Counted from the stretch's first letter, positions 1 through 8,349 are shown. The stretch is 64,000 bases of DNA from Butyrivibrio sp. LC3010 (GCF_000424385.1 NZ_AUJU01000021.1:1-64000); one strand, 5' to 3'. The notes: generated from the letters alone by a model not told the origin. Numbers and translations are program-made.

Positions 1-299
1 ACACACATAGACCTGCATCACTATACAAACTCCTTCCTCCTGCAGAAGCTCGCAGGATATTAAAAAAGTTAGAGATACACTATACTCCCAAGCATGGAAG
101 TTGGCTTGATATTGCCGAAATAGAACTCAATGTTATGACAAGGCAGTGCCTATCACGACGGATATCAAATATTGATTTGCTTATAAAAGAACTCAGCACT
201 TGGGAAGATGAGCGTAATTCAAATAAAGCAACTGTAGATTGGCAATTCAAAACATCTGATGCAAGAATCAAACTCAAATCGCTGTACCCTGTCCTTTAA
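1..299 (+). mobile_element. IS630-family transposase, C-terminal part (cut by window edge)
   Basis: The frame from base 3 to the TAA at 297-299 is open for 98 sense codons and enters from outside the window. It carries the end of the IS630 DDE catalytic domain: a YTPKHGSWLD block followed by AEIEL, which holds the final catalytic Glu, and the family's usual ending (ATVDW, then DARIKLKSLYP). Transposases of this family move IS630-Tc1-like elements into TA dinucleotides. The element's right end should lie in the next 40 bases (about 320-343), because the following GNAT sequence has lost its start there. Whether the 5' half is intact cannot be seen. Confidence 0.9.
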
Positions 300-321
300 G
301 GCAGGGAGCGACTTTGATTAA

Positions 322-720
322 TTGTCAACGTGTCAGTACACTAGTTTTACTGAGTGGAATGAAGGCCATGTAAAGAATTGCAGGTTTGTTTTTGAGGAAG
401 AAGGGAAGGTTGTAGGCTGGATAGCGCTAAGTCCTTCTTCAAGTAGGTGCGCATATAAAGGCTGCGTTGAAATGAGTGTATATGTAGACAGAAACTATAG
501 AGGTCATGGGATAGGAACAGCTTTGGTAAATACGATTATCAAAGAAGCTGAGAAAGATGGATATTGGAGCATATACTCTGCAATATTTTCAATTAATAAA
601 GCAAGTATAGCCTTACACAAAAAATGTGGTTTTAGGGAAATTGGCTATAGGGAAAGAATAGCTAAAGATCGATTTGGAAAATGGCAGAACACAACTCTTA
701 TGGAGTACAGAGCTTCATAA
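322..720 (+). pseudogene. GNAT acetyltransferase, phosphinothricin-type, 5' truncated
   Basis: This is a 132-residue stretch of a GNAT N-acetyltransferase of the phosphinothricin/methionine-sulfone acetyltransferase type. It has the EWNEGH and CRFVFEEE segment, VVGWIALSP, the acetyl-CoA loop YRGHGIG near residue 62, and the C-terminal GFREIGYRERIAK. Intact relatives have roughly 30 more residues at the N-terminus, forming the first strand and helix. Here the frame opens only after a stop at 319-321, and the sole possible start is a TTG with no good ribosome site. The preceding DNA belongs to the IS630 element, so the insertion probably removed the start. It is likely inactive unless expressed from the IS. 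Confidence 0.8.
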
Positions 721-743
721 TTAGTTTATAGGAGAAGCTACTT

Positions 744-1298
744 ATGACTATTGAAGAAAAAGCAAACAGGATTATTGAAGATATACGTAATGAAAAAGGC
801 GTAAATCCTATCAAGATGTTTAAGTCAATGGCAAAGAAAGCGTATATAAGCATACATGGGCCAGAGCATCATATATTAGATGGGGCATGTCTTTTAATGG
901 CTTATCATAATGCTGGTGGCAAAATAGATATAGACTATGCCTTGGAGAAGCTTTTGAAAGAAGGACTTCGGATGCCGGGAGCAATGTGCGGACTGTGGGG
1001 AATATGCGGAGCGATAACATCTATAGGAGCAGCTCTTTCTATTATTGATGGTACAGGACCACTTTCTGAGGATGGCACATGGGGAGATCACATGGCATTT
1101 ACATCAAGCGCCATAGGAGAGCTTGGCAAGATAAATGGCCCAAGATGTTGTAAAAGAGATGCTATGATTGCGTTCAAGCATGGAATAGAGTACGTAAGAC
1201 AGCACTACGGTGTGCAGATTGAATATGAGAAGCAACACTGTGAGTTCTCATCGCAGAACCAGCAGTGTATCAAAGAAAGATGCCCTTTCTTTGGATAA
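744..1298 (+). CDS. DUF5714 domain protein
   Basis: A 184-residue protein with the features of DUF5714: a HGPEHH motif near residue 39, the small-residue segment CGLWGICGA near residue 81, an RCCKRD motif near 134, and a Cys-rich tail ending ERCPFF. The repeated Cys and His residues suggest metal or Fe-S binding; the biochemical role of the family is not established. The ATG follows GGAG about 10 bases upstream. It lies 23 bases after the truncated GNAT and runs in the same direction as the following GNAT, but with a gap of almost 90 bases there, so the two need not share a transcript. Confidence 0.75.
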   Translation: MTIEEKANRIIEDIRNEKGVNPIKMFKSMAKKAYISIHGPEHHILDGACLLMAYHNAGGKIDIDYALEKLLKEGLRMPGAMCGLWGICGAITSIGAALSIIDGTGPLSEDGTWGDHMAFTSSAIGELGKINGPRCCKRDAMIAFKHGIEYVRQHYGVQIEYEKQHCEFSSQNQQCIKERCPFFG

Positions 1299-1385
1299 TG
1301 GAAAGCTTTTTGTTCCGGACGATTTAGAAATTATGGAACTTTGAATTTCAGGTTAATAGATTAAAGGGTTAAGGATTATTAGCTG

Positions 1386-1832
1386 ATGATACGAGAAGCA
1401 AGAAAAGAAGATTTGGAAGCACTTTTGGAACTGTATCTTTACTTACATGAAGATAGTATTCCCAAGCATGATGAACATCTTGAAAAAACATGGAATCAGA
1501 TCATTGAGGATCCGAATCACCATCTGATCGTAAATGAGATTGATGGTCAGATTATATCTTCCTGTGTTTGTGTGATCATCCCGAATTTAACAAGAAATAT
1601 AAGACCATATGCTTTTGTTGAGAATGTGGTAACACATGCGGATTTCAGAGGAAACGGATATGCAGGTGAATGTCTGGATTATGCAAAGAAGATTGCGGAG
1701 AAGGAAAACTGTTACAAAATGATGCTACTGACAGGATCAAAGAAGCCGGAGACTATGCATTTCTATGAGAAGGCTGGGTATAGCAGCAGTGATAAGACAG
1801 CTTTCATACAGTGGATAGAGATGGATAAGTAG
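1386..1832 (+). CDS. GNAT family N-acetyltransferase
   Basis: A 148-residue GNAT protein. The N-terminal MIREARKEDLEALLELY matches the usual first strand and helix. The acetyl-CoA pyrophosphate loop reads RGNGYAG near residue 97, followed by a helix and the C-terminal FYEKAGY motif. It should transfer acetyl from acetyl-CoA to an amine, but the substrate cannot be read from sequence. It precedes a flavodoxin-fold oxidoreductase by 21 bases and may be co-transcribed with it. Length is normal and both termini look intact. Confidence 0.9.
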   Translation: MIREARKEDLEALLELYLYLHEDSIPKHDEHLEKTWNQIIEDPNHHLIVNEIDGQIISSCVCVIIPNLTRNIRPYAFVENVVTHADFRGNGYAGECLDYAKKIAEKENCYKMMLLTGSKKPETMHFYEKAGYSSSDKTAFIQWIEMDK

Positions 1833-1853
1833 CCATAGGTAAAGGAGTATGAA

Positions 1854-2447
1854 ATGAAGGTATTCATTGTATATTGTCATCCAAGTAAAAATAGTTTCAC
1901 ATATGAAGTGAAAGAAGCTTTTATCAAAGGACTGGAGAGTGCAGGACATTCATATGAGATTTCTGATCTGTATGCAGATGGATTCAATCCCGTGATGCCG
2001 GAAAAAGAGTATATAAGAGAAGGATTTTATAATTTGGATAGTCCTGTATCGGAGGACGTTCTTTTTGAGCAGAAAAAGATAAATGAAGCAGATGCGATAG
2101 CTTTTATTTACCCTGATTTTTGGACTTCGTCTCCTGCTATGTTAGAGGGATGGTTTCAACGGGTATGGACTTACGGATTTGCATATGGGGATAAAACATC
2201 TATGAAATGTCTTGAGAAAGCTTTATTTTTGATTACCATGGGTGGGTCATTAAAAGATAAGGTAAGAAGAGATCAGCTGGAAGCAATGAAGACAGTTATG
2301 GTTGGTGACCGGATCAGAAATAGAGCAAAAACCTGCGAAGTATATGCTTTTGATGAGATGACCAGAGGCTATGGTAATGATGCTAACCGGGATAAAAACG
2401 CTGGTAAGTATCTAAGAAAAGTATTTGAAATTGCAAAAAACTTATAA
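1854..2447 (+). CDS. NAD(P)H-dependent oxidoreductase, flavodoxin fold
   Basis: A 197-residue protein of the NQO1/MdaB/KefF type. It starts with MKVFIVYCHPSKNSFTYEV, where the CHP-S-NSF segment is the FMN/FAD phosphate loop. It has ADAIAFIYPDFWTSSPAMLEGWFQRVW for the flavin ring contact and then the MGG loop near residue 129. Members reduce quinones or other electrophiles with NAD(P)H. A strong AAAGGAG lies 8 bases before the ATG. It follows the GNAT gene by 21 bases, and a joint small-molecule detoxification unit is a reasonable inference. Confidence 0.88.
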   Translation: MKVFIVYCHPSKNSFTYEVKEAFIKGLESAGHSYEISDLYADGFNPVMPEKEYIREGFYNLDSPVSEDVLFEQKKINEADAIAFIYPDFWTSSPAMLEGWFQRVWTYGFAYGDKTSMKCLEKALFLITMGGSLKDKVRRDQLEAMKTVMVGDRIRNRAKTCEVYAFDEMTRGYGNDANRDKNAGKYLRKVFEIAKNL

Positions 2448-2518
2448 AAAGGAAAAATTCTGTTGAAGATAATTCTTTTGCAGATCCTGATTAAAATTGA
2501 CTAAAGGAGTGAATAGCT

Positions 2519-2623
2519 GTGAAACGAAAAACAACAGACGAGACCCTTGCGGAGTCTTTCTTGGAAAGAGTGTCAGTAAATGTGCTATTTTTAAGTAAGG
2601 AGGAATCGCGATCATCACATTGA
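2519..2623 (+). CDS. possible 34-residue ORF of unknown function
   Basis: A GTG at 2519 is preceded by AAAGGAG (2502-2508) at suitable spacing and opens a 34-codon frame (VKRKTTDETLAESFLERV...). No family is recognised. It could be a leader peptide for the membrane-protein gene at 2644, or the 5' stub of a lost gene. The evidence is only the ribosome site and the open frame. Confidence 0.3.
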   Translation: MKRKTTDETLAESFLERVSVNVLFLSKEESRSSH

Positions 2624-2643
2624 TTGCATGTTTTTTATAGAAT

Positions 2644-3606
2644 ATGTATAGAGTCAAGAGAATAATACCATACGCTTGTACAGTTCTGTTAGTAGCGCTG
2701 ATGACACTATTTGCAGAAACTTTAAATGAGAAGGAGATTATATTTCCTGAGATAACAGCATTAGCAGTTGGATATATGGTGGCAAAAAATAGAAGCTGGA
2801 AGGTTAATGGAAAGCGTATGCTTTCACTGATAACAGGCTGTGCGATAATAGGAGTGTGCATTGTAAGATTTGTTCCGTTTGATACGTATATCGAAGTGAT
2901 TTTGGCATTCACAATCGCTCAGGTAATCTTTATGTTTTCAGGAACCACGTTTGCACCATTTGTCTCAGCAATAGTGCTCCCGGTGATGATGCATACTACA
3001 AGTATAGTGTATCCTATAGCTGCATTTGTACTGACATTACTTGTAATATTGTTTCATAAACTTTTTCTATTTCAGGGAATCCGAGCAGATGAGGAATATG
3101 TTCCTGTGATGCTGAATTCCAGGGACGATATGGTAGATACTTCCATTAGAATCCTTTGTGTGACAGTAATAGCCGGTGTTGCATTCAGAACGGGTTATAG
3201 ATTTGTTGTGGCACCTCCGTTACTTGTGGCATTTACTGAGTTTTCCAGGCCAAGGAACAAAACAAGAAATATGCCAGTCAAAACGGTGGCAGTGATAACT
3301 GTGTGTGCCATAATTGGTGTGATTTCAAGATATTTCTTTGCTATTTGGATAGGGCTTCCTATTACGATTTCAGCAATTGTTGCTACAAGTGGTATGCTTA
3401 TCGTTATTCATTTTACTAAGATGTATATGCCACCGGTTGGCGCTATTACCATGCTGAGCATGATAATATCTGAAAGCGTACTAATCACATATCCGATTCA
3501 GATTTTTGTAGGAAGTAGCTTGATTCTTTTTCTGTCCCGGATGATTTTCATGAGACGGCAGGATAACAAGCTTTATGAAAAAGAACATGAACTTCATGCA
3601 GAATGA
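2644..3606 (+). CDS. polytopic membrane protein, HPP-like
   Basis: A 320-residue hydrophobic protein with about ten predicted membrane segments in two similar halves. Each half contains a short charged loop after a Pro/Phe-rich segment: IIFPEITALAVGYMVAKNR near residue 36 and APPLLVAFTEFSRPRNKTRN near residue 190. A late PPVGAITML segment recalls the HPP membrane family, but the match is loose and a FUSC-like or other fold is possible. There is no good ribosome site at the ATG. Its end overlaps the convergent LysR gene by 13 bases. Confidence 0.55.
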   Translation: MYRVKRIIPYACTVLLVALMTLFAETLNEKEIIFPEITALAVGYMVAKNRSWKVNGKRMLSLITGCAIIGVCIVRFVPFDTYIEVILAFTIAQVIFMFSGTTFAPFVSAIVLPVMMHTTSIVYPIAAFVLTLLVILFHKLFLFQGIRADEEYVPVMLNSRDDMVDTSIRILCVTVIAGVAFRTGYRFVVAPPLLVAFTEFSRPRNKTRNMPVKTVAVITVCAIIGVISRYFFAIWIGLPITISAIVATSGMLIVIHFTKMYMPPVGAITMLSMIISESVLITYPIQIFVGSSLILFLSRMIFMRRQDNKLYEKEHELHAE

Positions 3607-4487
3607 GTTATAGGTTGTATTTCCTCACATATTGCACGGATCTCTTCACTGAAAACAGTATCTTTGGGCCAGATGAAGGTAAAATCATGTTTTACCCTAA
3701 AGTCGTCAAGGGGGATTGTTTTCAGATATCCGGACTGCAGTCCTGATGCAACCGCTGCTTTATATAAAAAGGTGATGCCACAATCTTTTTCAATAAGGCT
3801 TATTATGGCATGCATGTTCTCCACCTGGGTAAAATTCCTAAAATCACTTGTGGAGTAATTGTTCAGGGCAAGAGCTCTTTCCAATATATTGCGCGTTCCT
3901 GAACCGGGTTCTCTTATAAGAATTCGCTCGGGAAAGAGATCTTTTATCACGCGTGGCTTCTGATTGAAAGAGTGCTTTGCCGAACAGACAGGAACGAACT
4001 CTTCTTTGCTAAAAAGCAGCGTTTCATAATCATTTTCAGGGAAATATCCTTCTACAAGTGCAAAATCTATAACACCGTCGGAGAGTTTTTTAAGAAGCTC
4101 CGATGTGTTGCCAAATGTAATCTTAAGATTAGTATCCGGGTGATTTTTTATGTAATCACTGATCGGATCAGCAATTATGTATTCTCCTATGGTCATGGTG
4201 ACACCAAAAGAGATGTCTTTTAAGCCATGGTTATTCTTTGAAAGTATTTCTTTGAGACTTTCATCATCATTTTTTATCTGATTCATTTTTTTATACATGA
4301 GTTTTCCGTTATCAGTTAGAAAAAGTTTTTTTCCATCCTGAGTAAACAGCTTTGTCCCGTATTCATTTTCAAGATGATGTATGTGCTGAGAAACAGCGGG
4401 CTGAGTAATATTCAGCTCCTTAGACGCCTTGGTGAAATTGAGGTGCCTGCAAACACATAGAAAGGTATCTATCCTGAAATCCAGCAT
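3594..4487 (-). CDS. LysR-family transcriptional regulator
   Basis: A 297-residue LysR protein. The N-terminal winged helix carries FTKASKELNITQPAVSQHI (residues 18-36), followed by the typical EYGTKLFTQDGKK wing. The C-terminal two-lobed effector domain includes PVCSAKH and the EPGSGTR hinge motif near residue 194, seen in CysB/YeiE/CbbR-like regulators. The gene is divergent from the YeiH-family gene at 4615 across a 127-base AT-rich interval, the classic arrangement of a LysR activator and its target. GGAGG lies 7 bases before the ATG on this strand. Confidence 0.92.
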   Translation of the reverse strand: MLDFRIDTFLCVCRHLNFTKASKELNITQPAVSQHIHHLENEYGTKLFTQDGKKLFLTDNGKLMYKKMNQIKNDDESLKEILSKNNHGLKDISFGVTMTIGEYIIADPISDYIKNHPDTNLKITFGNTSELLKKLSDGVIDFALVEGYFPENDYETLLFSKEEFVPVCSAKHSFNQKPRVIKDLFPERILIREPGSGTRNILERALALNNYSTSDFRNFTQVENMHAIISLIEKDCGITFLYKAAVASGLQSGYLKTIPLDDFRVKHDFTFIWPKDTVFSEEIRAICEEIQPITHSA

Positions 4488-4614
4488 AATCAGTCCTCCC
4501 TAACGATAAGAAATGTTTATGGATATATAATAATATATAATTTTATCTTTTTCAAAAGACAGAATAGAATAAGACCTGCGAAAGAACAGATTAAAAAGAG
4601 AGAGAGGTCTTGAG
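4488..4614. promoter_or_regulatory. divergent promoter region between lysR-type gene and yeiH-type gene
   Basis: A 127-base AT-rich interval that must hold both divergent promoters. Runs of TATATAATAATATATAA around 4523-4541 provide several possible -10 elements. A CTTATCGTTAG stretch (complement of 4500-4510) fits the loose T-N11-A type spacing of LysR sites, but no unique operator can be named by eye. Confidence 0.4.
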
Positions 4615-5652
4615 ATGGATTTTTTGAAAAAGAATTACATGGGAGTAATAGTATGCTTCACTATTGCAGTTCCTTCATGGCTCCTGGGAAAGCGCTTCCC
4701 TGTCGTTGGCGGAGCGGTGATTGCAATCATTCTGGGCATGATAATAGCCCTGTTCTGGAATGACAAGGGGAAGGCGGCTGATGGAATAAAGTTTACATCA
4801 AAGATAATTCTGCAGGAGGCTGTTGTCCTCCTTGGATTTGGTATGAATCTTTCGGTCGTTCTTCAGACCGGGAAACAGTCACTTCCTATAATTATCTGCA
4901 CGATTTCAACATCGCTTATCCTATCATGGATTCTTCATAAGGTTATGAATATCAAAGGAAACACAGCTACTCTTATCGGAGTTGGCTCATCAATATGCGG
5001 CGGCTCAGCAATTGCAGCTACGGCTCCTGTCATTGATGCGGATGATGATGAAGTGGCACAGGCAATTTCTGTGATATTTTTCTTTAACGTGCTGGCAGCA
5101 CTTCTTTTTCCTTCGCTGGGAAAGCTTATAGGTTTTGATATCACAACAGGAGAGGCTTTCGGTATTTTTGCGGGAACTGCAGTTAATGATACTTCTTCCG
5201 TCACCGCAGCTGCATCAACCTGGGATAGTATGTGGAACCTGGGGAGTCAGACTCTTGATAAGGCAGTTACGGTCAAGCTTACAAGAACACTGGCTATCAT
5301 ACCTATTACACTGGTACTTGCGTATTTGAGGGCAAGGGAAGCAAAAAAGGATGGAAGTTCGACAAATGGCTTTAGCTTTAGAAGAGCATTTCCGATGTTC
5401 ATAGTCTTCTTTGTGATTGCTTCAATTATCACAACTATTTGCTTGAGAGCAGGTGTCCCTTCTTATGTTTTTAAGCCACTTAAGGAACTTAGCAAGTTCT
5501 TTATAATAATGGCCATGGCTGCTATTGGCTTGAACAGTAACATAATCAAACTAATTAAATCAGGTGGGAAGCCGATTTTGCTTGGCGGCTGTTGCTGGAT
5601 CGGAATAACAGTTGTCAGCCTTTTGATGCAGCATGTAATGGGAATATGGTAA
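4615..5652 (+). CDS. YeiH/UPF0324-family membrane transporter
   Basis: A 345-residue protein with about ten membrane segments and the hallmarks of the YeiH family (putative sulfate/sulfite-type anion exporters). These include [11 protein letters not shown] near residue 71, [16 protein letters not shown] near residue 123, an [14 protein letters not shown] segment near residue 188, and the C-terminal [13 protein letters not shown]. Length is normal. It is controlled from the divergent LysR gene by context. In enterobacteria YeiE (LysR) regulates yeiH; that the same pairing applies here is inference. It is followed by a G-tract promoter for deoC. Confidence 0.88.
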   Translation: MDFLKKNYMGVIVCFTIAVPSWLLGKRFPVVGGAVIAIILGMIIALFWNDKGKAADGIKFTSKIILQEAVVLLGFGMNLSVVLQTGKQSLPIIICTISTSLILSWILHKVMNIKGNTATLIGVGSSICGGSAIAATAPVIDADDDEVAQAISVIFFFNVLAALLFPSLGKLIGFDITTGEAFGIFAGTAVNDTSSVTAAASTWDSMWNLGSQTLDKAVTVKLTRTLAIIPITLVLAYLRAREAKKDGSSTNGFSFRRAFPMFIVFFVIASIITTICLRAGVPSYVFKPLKELSKFFIIMAMAAIGLNSNIIKLIKSGGKPILLGGCCWIGITVVSLLMQHVMGIW

Positions 5653-5666
5653 AAGAAAAATAGGCG

Positions 5667-5717
5667 TTGACAAATACTCCCCCCCTAGTATATATTGCAA
5701 ATGGTAGGGGGGACTAT
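5667..5717 (+). promoter_or_regulatory. promoter with paired CsoR/RcnR-type operators
   Basis: A TTGACA at 5667-5672 and TATATT at 5691-5696 (18-base spacer) form a good sigma-A promoter. The spacer (5674-5690) holds ATACTCCCCCCCTAGTA, and 5703-5717 holds GGTAGGGGGGACTAT, an inverted copy. On the complementary strand the first reads TACTAGGGGGGGAGTA, close to the TACT-G6-N-AGTA sites of RcnR/CsoR-family repressors. The regulator is plausibly the CsoR protein encoded at 6770. This promoter reads into deoC and probably through to csoR. Confidence 0.75.
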
Positions 5718-5777
5718 TTTGTCGTCCCGTATTTATTGTCAAATTATGAACCAAAAAGACTATGAAATTTTTGGATG

Positions 5778-5817
5778 GACCTAGGGAATCCACCGCAAGC
5801 GGTACCACCCTTAGGTC
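5778..5817 (+). promoter_or_regulatory. stem-loop in the deoC leader
   Basis: GACCTAGGG (5778-5786) pairs with CCCTTAGGTC (5808-5817) with one bulged base. Inside it ACCG (5792-5795) pairs with CGGT (5800-5803) around CAAG. The hairpin lies between the promoter and the deoC ribosome site (GGAGGA at about 5825). No U-tract follows, so it is not a terminator. It might stabilise the transcript or be a ligand or protein site; it matches no riboswitch I can name. Confidence 0.5.
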
Positions 5818-5837
5818 GAAGAATGGAGGATACTCGA

Positions 5838-6488
5838 ATGAAACTTGAAGAAATATTAAAGATGGTTGATCACACACTGCTTGCTCAGGGAAGCACATGG
5901 GATGAGATAAAAGAGATATGCGACGATGGTATGAAGTACCATACGGCTTCCGTATGCATTCCTCCATATTATGTGAAGAAAGCCCGTGAGTATATGGGCC
6001 CTGATATGCCTATAACAACAGTAATCGGATTCCCGAATGGAAATACAACAACTGCATCCAAGGTTTTTGAGACAAAGGATGCGCTTGCAAACGGAGCAAC
6101 AGAGATCGACATTGTTATAAACATAGGGGAGCTGAAAGCTAAGAATTATAAGTTTGTTCTTGATGAGATCAATGAACTCAAAGAAGCCTGTGGCGACCAT
6201 ACCATGAAGGTTATCATTGAGTGCTGCCTTCTTACAGAAGAGGAGAAGATCAAGATGTGTGAGATTGTTACGCAGTCAAAGGCAGACTATATCAAGACTT
6301 CAACAGGTTTCTCAACAGGCGGTGCAACCTTTGAAGATATAGAACTCTTTGCAAAACACTGTGGTCCAAATATCAAGATCAAGGCATCAGGCGGTATTGC
6401 ATCAATTGAAGATGCTGAGAAATTTATTGAACTTGGAGCACACAGACTTGGCACAAGCAGGCTGGTAAAGATTGCTAAAAGTATGTGA
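5838..6488 (+). CDS. deoC: deoxyribose-phosphate aldolase
   Basis: A 216-residue DeoC, which cleaves 2-deoxyribose 5-phosphate to acetaldehyde and glyceraldehyde 3-phosphate in deoxynucleoside catabolism. The Schiff-base lysine lies in YIKTSTGFSTGGAT, the proton-relay lysine in IKIKASGGI, and EIDIVINIG carries the catalytic Asp. The frame is open further upstream to 5775, but the ATG at 5838 has a GGAGGA 7-8 bases away and matches the family N-terminus (MKLEEILKMVDHTLL), so it is chosen. It is unusual to find deoC behind CsoR-type operators, with a copper-chaperone remnant and csoR next in line. Confidence 0.95.
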   Translation: MKLEEILKMVDHTLLAQGSTWDEIKEICDDGMKYHTASVCIPPYYVKKAREYMGPDMPITTVIGFPNGNTTTASKVFETKDALANGATEIDIVINIGELKAKNYKFVLDEINELKEACGDHTMKVIIECCLLTEEEKIKMCEIVTQSKADYIKTSTGFSTGGATFEDIELFAKHCGPNIKIKASGGIASIEDAEKFIELGAHRLGTSRLVKIAKSM

Positions 6489-6554
6489 TTTAGAAAAACT
6501 ATAAAACACTGGAAATGGAATAATCAGTACATATGGACAGAAATAATATTTTGA

Positions 6555-6716
6555 CTGAGTTTAAAAAATATACGGATCAACAGAATTGATGGCGTATCTG
6601 CAAAACTGAACCTCAAAAAGAAGCAAGCTGTTGTGAAGTACGAAAAAGAGGTAGAGGATGACACCTTGATAAAGGAGATAGAAGATCTTGGCTATAAGGT
6701 TGTTTCTGTACAATAA
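6555..6716 (+). pseudogene. copper chaperone (CopZ/HMA domain) remnant
   Basis: After an in-frame stop at 6552-6554 the frame encodes the last two-thirds of a heavy-metal-associated domain: NRIDGVSAKLNLKKKQAVV, then KYEKEVEDDTLIKEIEDLGY and the ending KVVSVQ. An intact HMA domain would start about 20 residues earlier with the metal-binding MxCxxC loop, which is absent. No start codon or ribosome site precedes it. It sits directly upstream of csoR, so the locus probably once had a copA-copZ-csoR-like copper set that has decayed. Confidence 0.75.
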
Positions 6717-6769
6717 ATAGCCGGGATATGATACTATTAGTCAACATATGAATAATAGGGAGATTACTT

Positions 6770-7054
6770 ATGGCACATAAAAAGACAGTCAGAACAGCAG
6801 CACAGAAAAAGGCTCTGACCAACCGGTTGAAACGTCTGGAAGGGCAGATACGTGGCCTGGAAAAAATGATCGAGGATGACGTATATTGCAACGACATCCT
6901 TCAACAGTCCATGTCTGCAGCCTCAGCAATAGACGGCTTTAATCAGGAACTTCTTGGATATCACCTGAAAGGATGCGTTACGGACGGCATAAAAAATGAC
7001 GATGAAGAAATCGTGGACGAATTATTGAAGACGATCCGTAAACTCATGAAATAA
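6770..7054 (+). CDS. csoR: CsoR-family copper-sensing repressor
   Basis: A 94-residue all-helical DUF156 regulator. The Cu(I) ligands are all present: Cys40, His65 and Cys69, with exactly the 25- and 4-residue spacing of Mycobacterium CsoR. The preceding basic helix (NRLKRLEGQIRGLEKMI) fits DNA contact. Binding of Cu(I) releases the repressor from G-tract operators. Such sites occur at 5667-5717, upstream of deoC, so autoregulation through a long transcript is likely. The start has a GGGAGA about 9 bases upstream. No intact copper ATPase is present in the window that would be its usual target. Confidence 0.9.
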   Translation: MAHKKTVRTAAQKKALTNRLKRLEGQIRGLEKMIEDDVYCNDILQQSMSAASAIDGFNQELLGYHLKGCVTDGIKNDDEEIVDELLKTIRKLMK

Positions 7055-7108
7055 AAGAATTACATTCATGAGTAACTATTCCGCGATAATAAAATATGTA
7101 GGAGAAAT

Positions 7109-7756
7109 ATGCAGACATCTGAGAGTTTTCGATTAAGTGCATTATTATCCTTTTCAGGAGGATTACAGGATGCGTATACATATAATATGAGGGATAAAGT
7201 CTTTGCCAATGCACAGACCGGCAATGTTGTTTTAATGAGTCAGAACCTGATGCAGGGTAATTTTATGCAGGGGTTACACTATATGTGTCCGCTTTTTTCG
7301 TTTGCTGCTGGGATTTTTATAGCAGAGAGAATTGAAAACGAGTATAAATGTGCTGAAAAAATCCACTGGAGACAGATTATCATAATAATTGAAATGATTG
7401 CGCTTAGCATTGTCGGACTTCTCCCCATGGATATGAATATGATAGCAAATATGATTGTGTCATTTTCATGTGCCATGCAGGTGCAAACATTTAGAAAAGT
7501 ACATGGATATGGATATGCAAGTACCATGTGCATTGGAAATCTGAGAAGTGGAACAGAGAGCCTTTCTAAATACCTTAGAGACAAAAACAAACAATCTTTG
7601 TACAAATCATTTCACTTCTTTGGAATCATTCTGATATTTGCTATAGGAGCAGGATTTGGCGGAGTAATATCCGGAATCATTGGGATAAAAACCATATGGA
7701 TTTCGGTAGTCATACTGCTTATAGTTATCAATATGATGGTAAAAGAAGTAAGGTAA
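7109..7756 (+). CDS. DUF1275 (YoaK-type) membrane protein
   Basis: A 215-residue membrane protein of the DUF1275 family, recognisable by LSFSGGLQDAYTY near residue 14, NAQTGNVV near residue 34, and the central QVQTFRKVHGYGYASTMCIGNLRSG. About six membrane segments are predicted. Function is unknown; the family is widespread in Firmicutes. The first ATG has GGAG 7 bases upstream. A decayed C-terminal piece of a second copy lies at 48219-48470. Confidence 0.85.
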   Translation: MQTSESFRLSALLSFSGGLQDAYTYNMRDKVFANAQTGNVVLMSQNLMQGNFMQGLHYMCPLFSFAAGIFIAERIENEYKCAEKIHWRQIIIIIEMIALSIVGLLPMDMNMIANMIVSFSCAMQVQTFRKVHGYGYASTMCIGNLRSGTESLSKYLRDKNKQSLYKSFHFFGIILIFAIGAGFGGVISGIIGIKTIWISVVILLIVINMMVKEVR

Positions 7757-7768
7757 AATTGGCATACA

Positions 7769-8260
7769 ATGCGCGGTTTGCTGGAGGCGATGGTTCAGCA
7801 GGTGCTATTCTCCAACTCCGCTAAAAATGATGGTCTAAAGGAATTTAAGATGAAAAATGTACTCTTGAGTGATGATGGTGATATAAAAGTTTATTCTGTT
7901 CCTGACATGGAAGAAGTCGCTCACATTTTAGAGCAGAATGGATTTATCAGAATGTCCGATGAAAAAAGACGGATTTCATTAAATAAGGGATATACAAAAG
8001 AGGGCTTTGCGGATAAGGTTTATCACATTCATCTTAGATACACAGGAGATAATGACGAGCTTTATTTCCGAGACTATCTGAATGAGCATCCTCATATTGC
8101 AGAGGAATATGAAGCATTGAAGCTTGAATTATGGAAGAGATATGAGCATAACAGAGATGCCTATACCAATGCTAAAACTGAGTTCATCCGCAAGTGGACA
8201 GCAGAAGCCCGCATGAAATATGTCGACAGATACTTACAAATTCAGAATTTGTCGAGATAA
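7769..8260 (+). pseudogene. GrpB/UPF0157-family remnant, chimeric N-terminus
   Basis: The last ~110 residues match the C-terminal half of GrpB-type proteins (nucleotidyltransferase-like fold): ISLNKGYTKEGFADKVYHIHLRY, then ELYFRDYL, EHPHIAEEYE and the KTEFIRKW helix. The N-terminal half that holds the GST-type nucleotidyltransferase signature is missing. The first ~50 residues read as something else; KNVLLSDDGDIKVYSVPD looks like the start of an unrelated small clostridial protein joined in frame. No convincing ribosome site precedes the ATG at 7769. A translated chimera cannot be excluded. Confidence 0.6.
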
Positions 8261-8298
8261 TCGTTAGAACATAATATTTGCAGTTATGATATGTGTGC

Positions 8299-8349
8299 TT
8301 GACACAAATACTCCTATATCGTAGTATAAAACTGCGATATAGGAGTATT
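8299..8349 (+). promoter_or_regulatory. promoter and 43-bp palindromic operator of the MarR/radical SAM operon
   Basis: TTGACA (8299-8304) and TAGTAT (8322-8327) are 17 bases apart. Bases 8307-8325 and 8331-8349 are inverted repeats of 19 bases with one mismatched pair and a 5-base centre; the outer 15 bases (AATACTCCTATATCG and its complement) are perfect. The palindrome covers the spacer, the -10 element, the start point and the AGGAG ribosome site (8341-8345) of the marR gene. It is the obvious operator for the MarR protein encoded immediately downstream. Confidence 0.85.

Noticed and set aside
5775..5837. Upstream extension of deoC by 21 residues
   Set aside because: The extension is read through the leader hairpin, has no ribosome site, and is absent from DeoC proteins; the ATG at 5838 fits better.
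5560..5967. Leftward 135-codon frame across the yeiH end and the deoC start
   Set aside because: It runs antisense through two motif-rich genes and through the promoter; no family likeness and no ribosome site.
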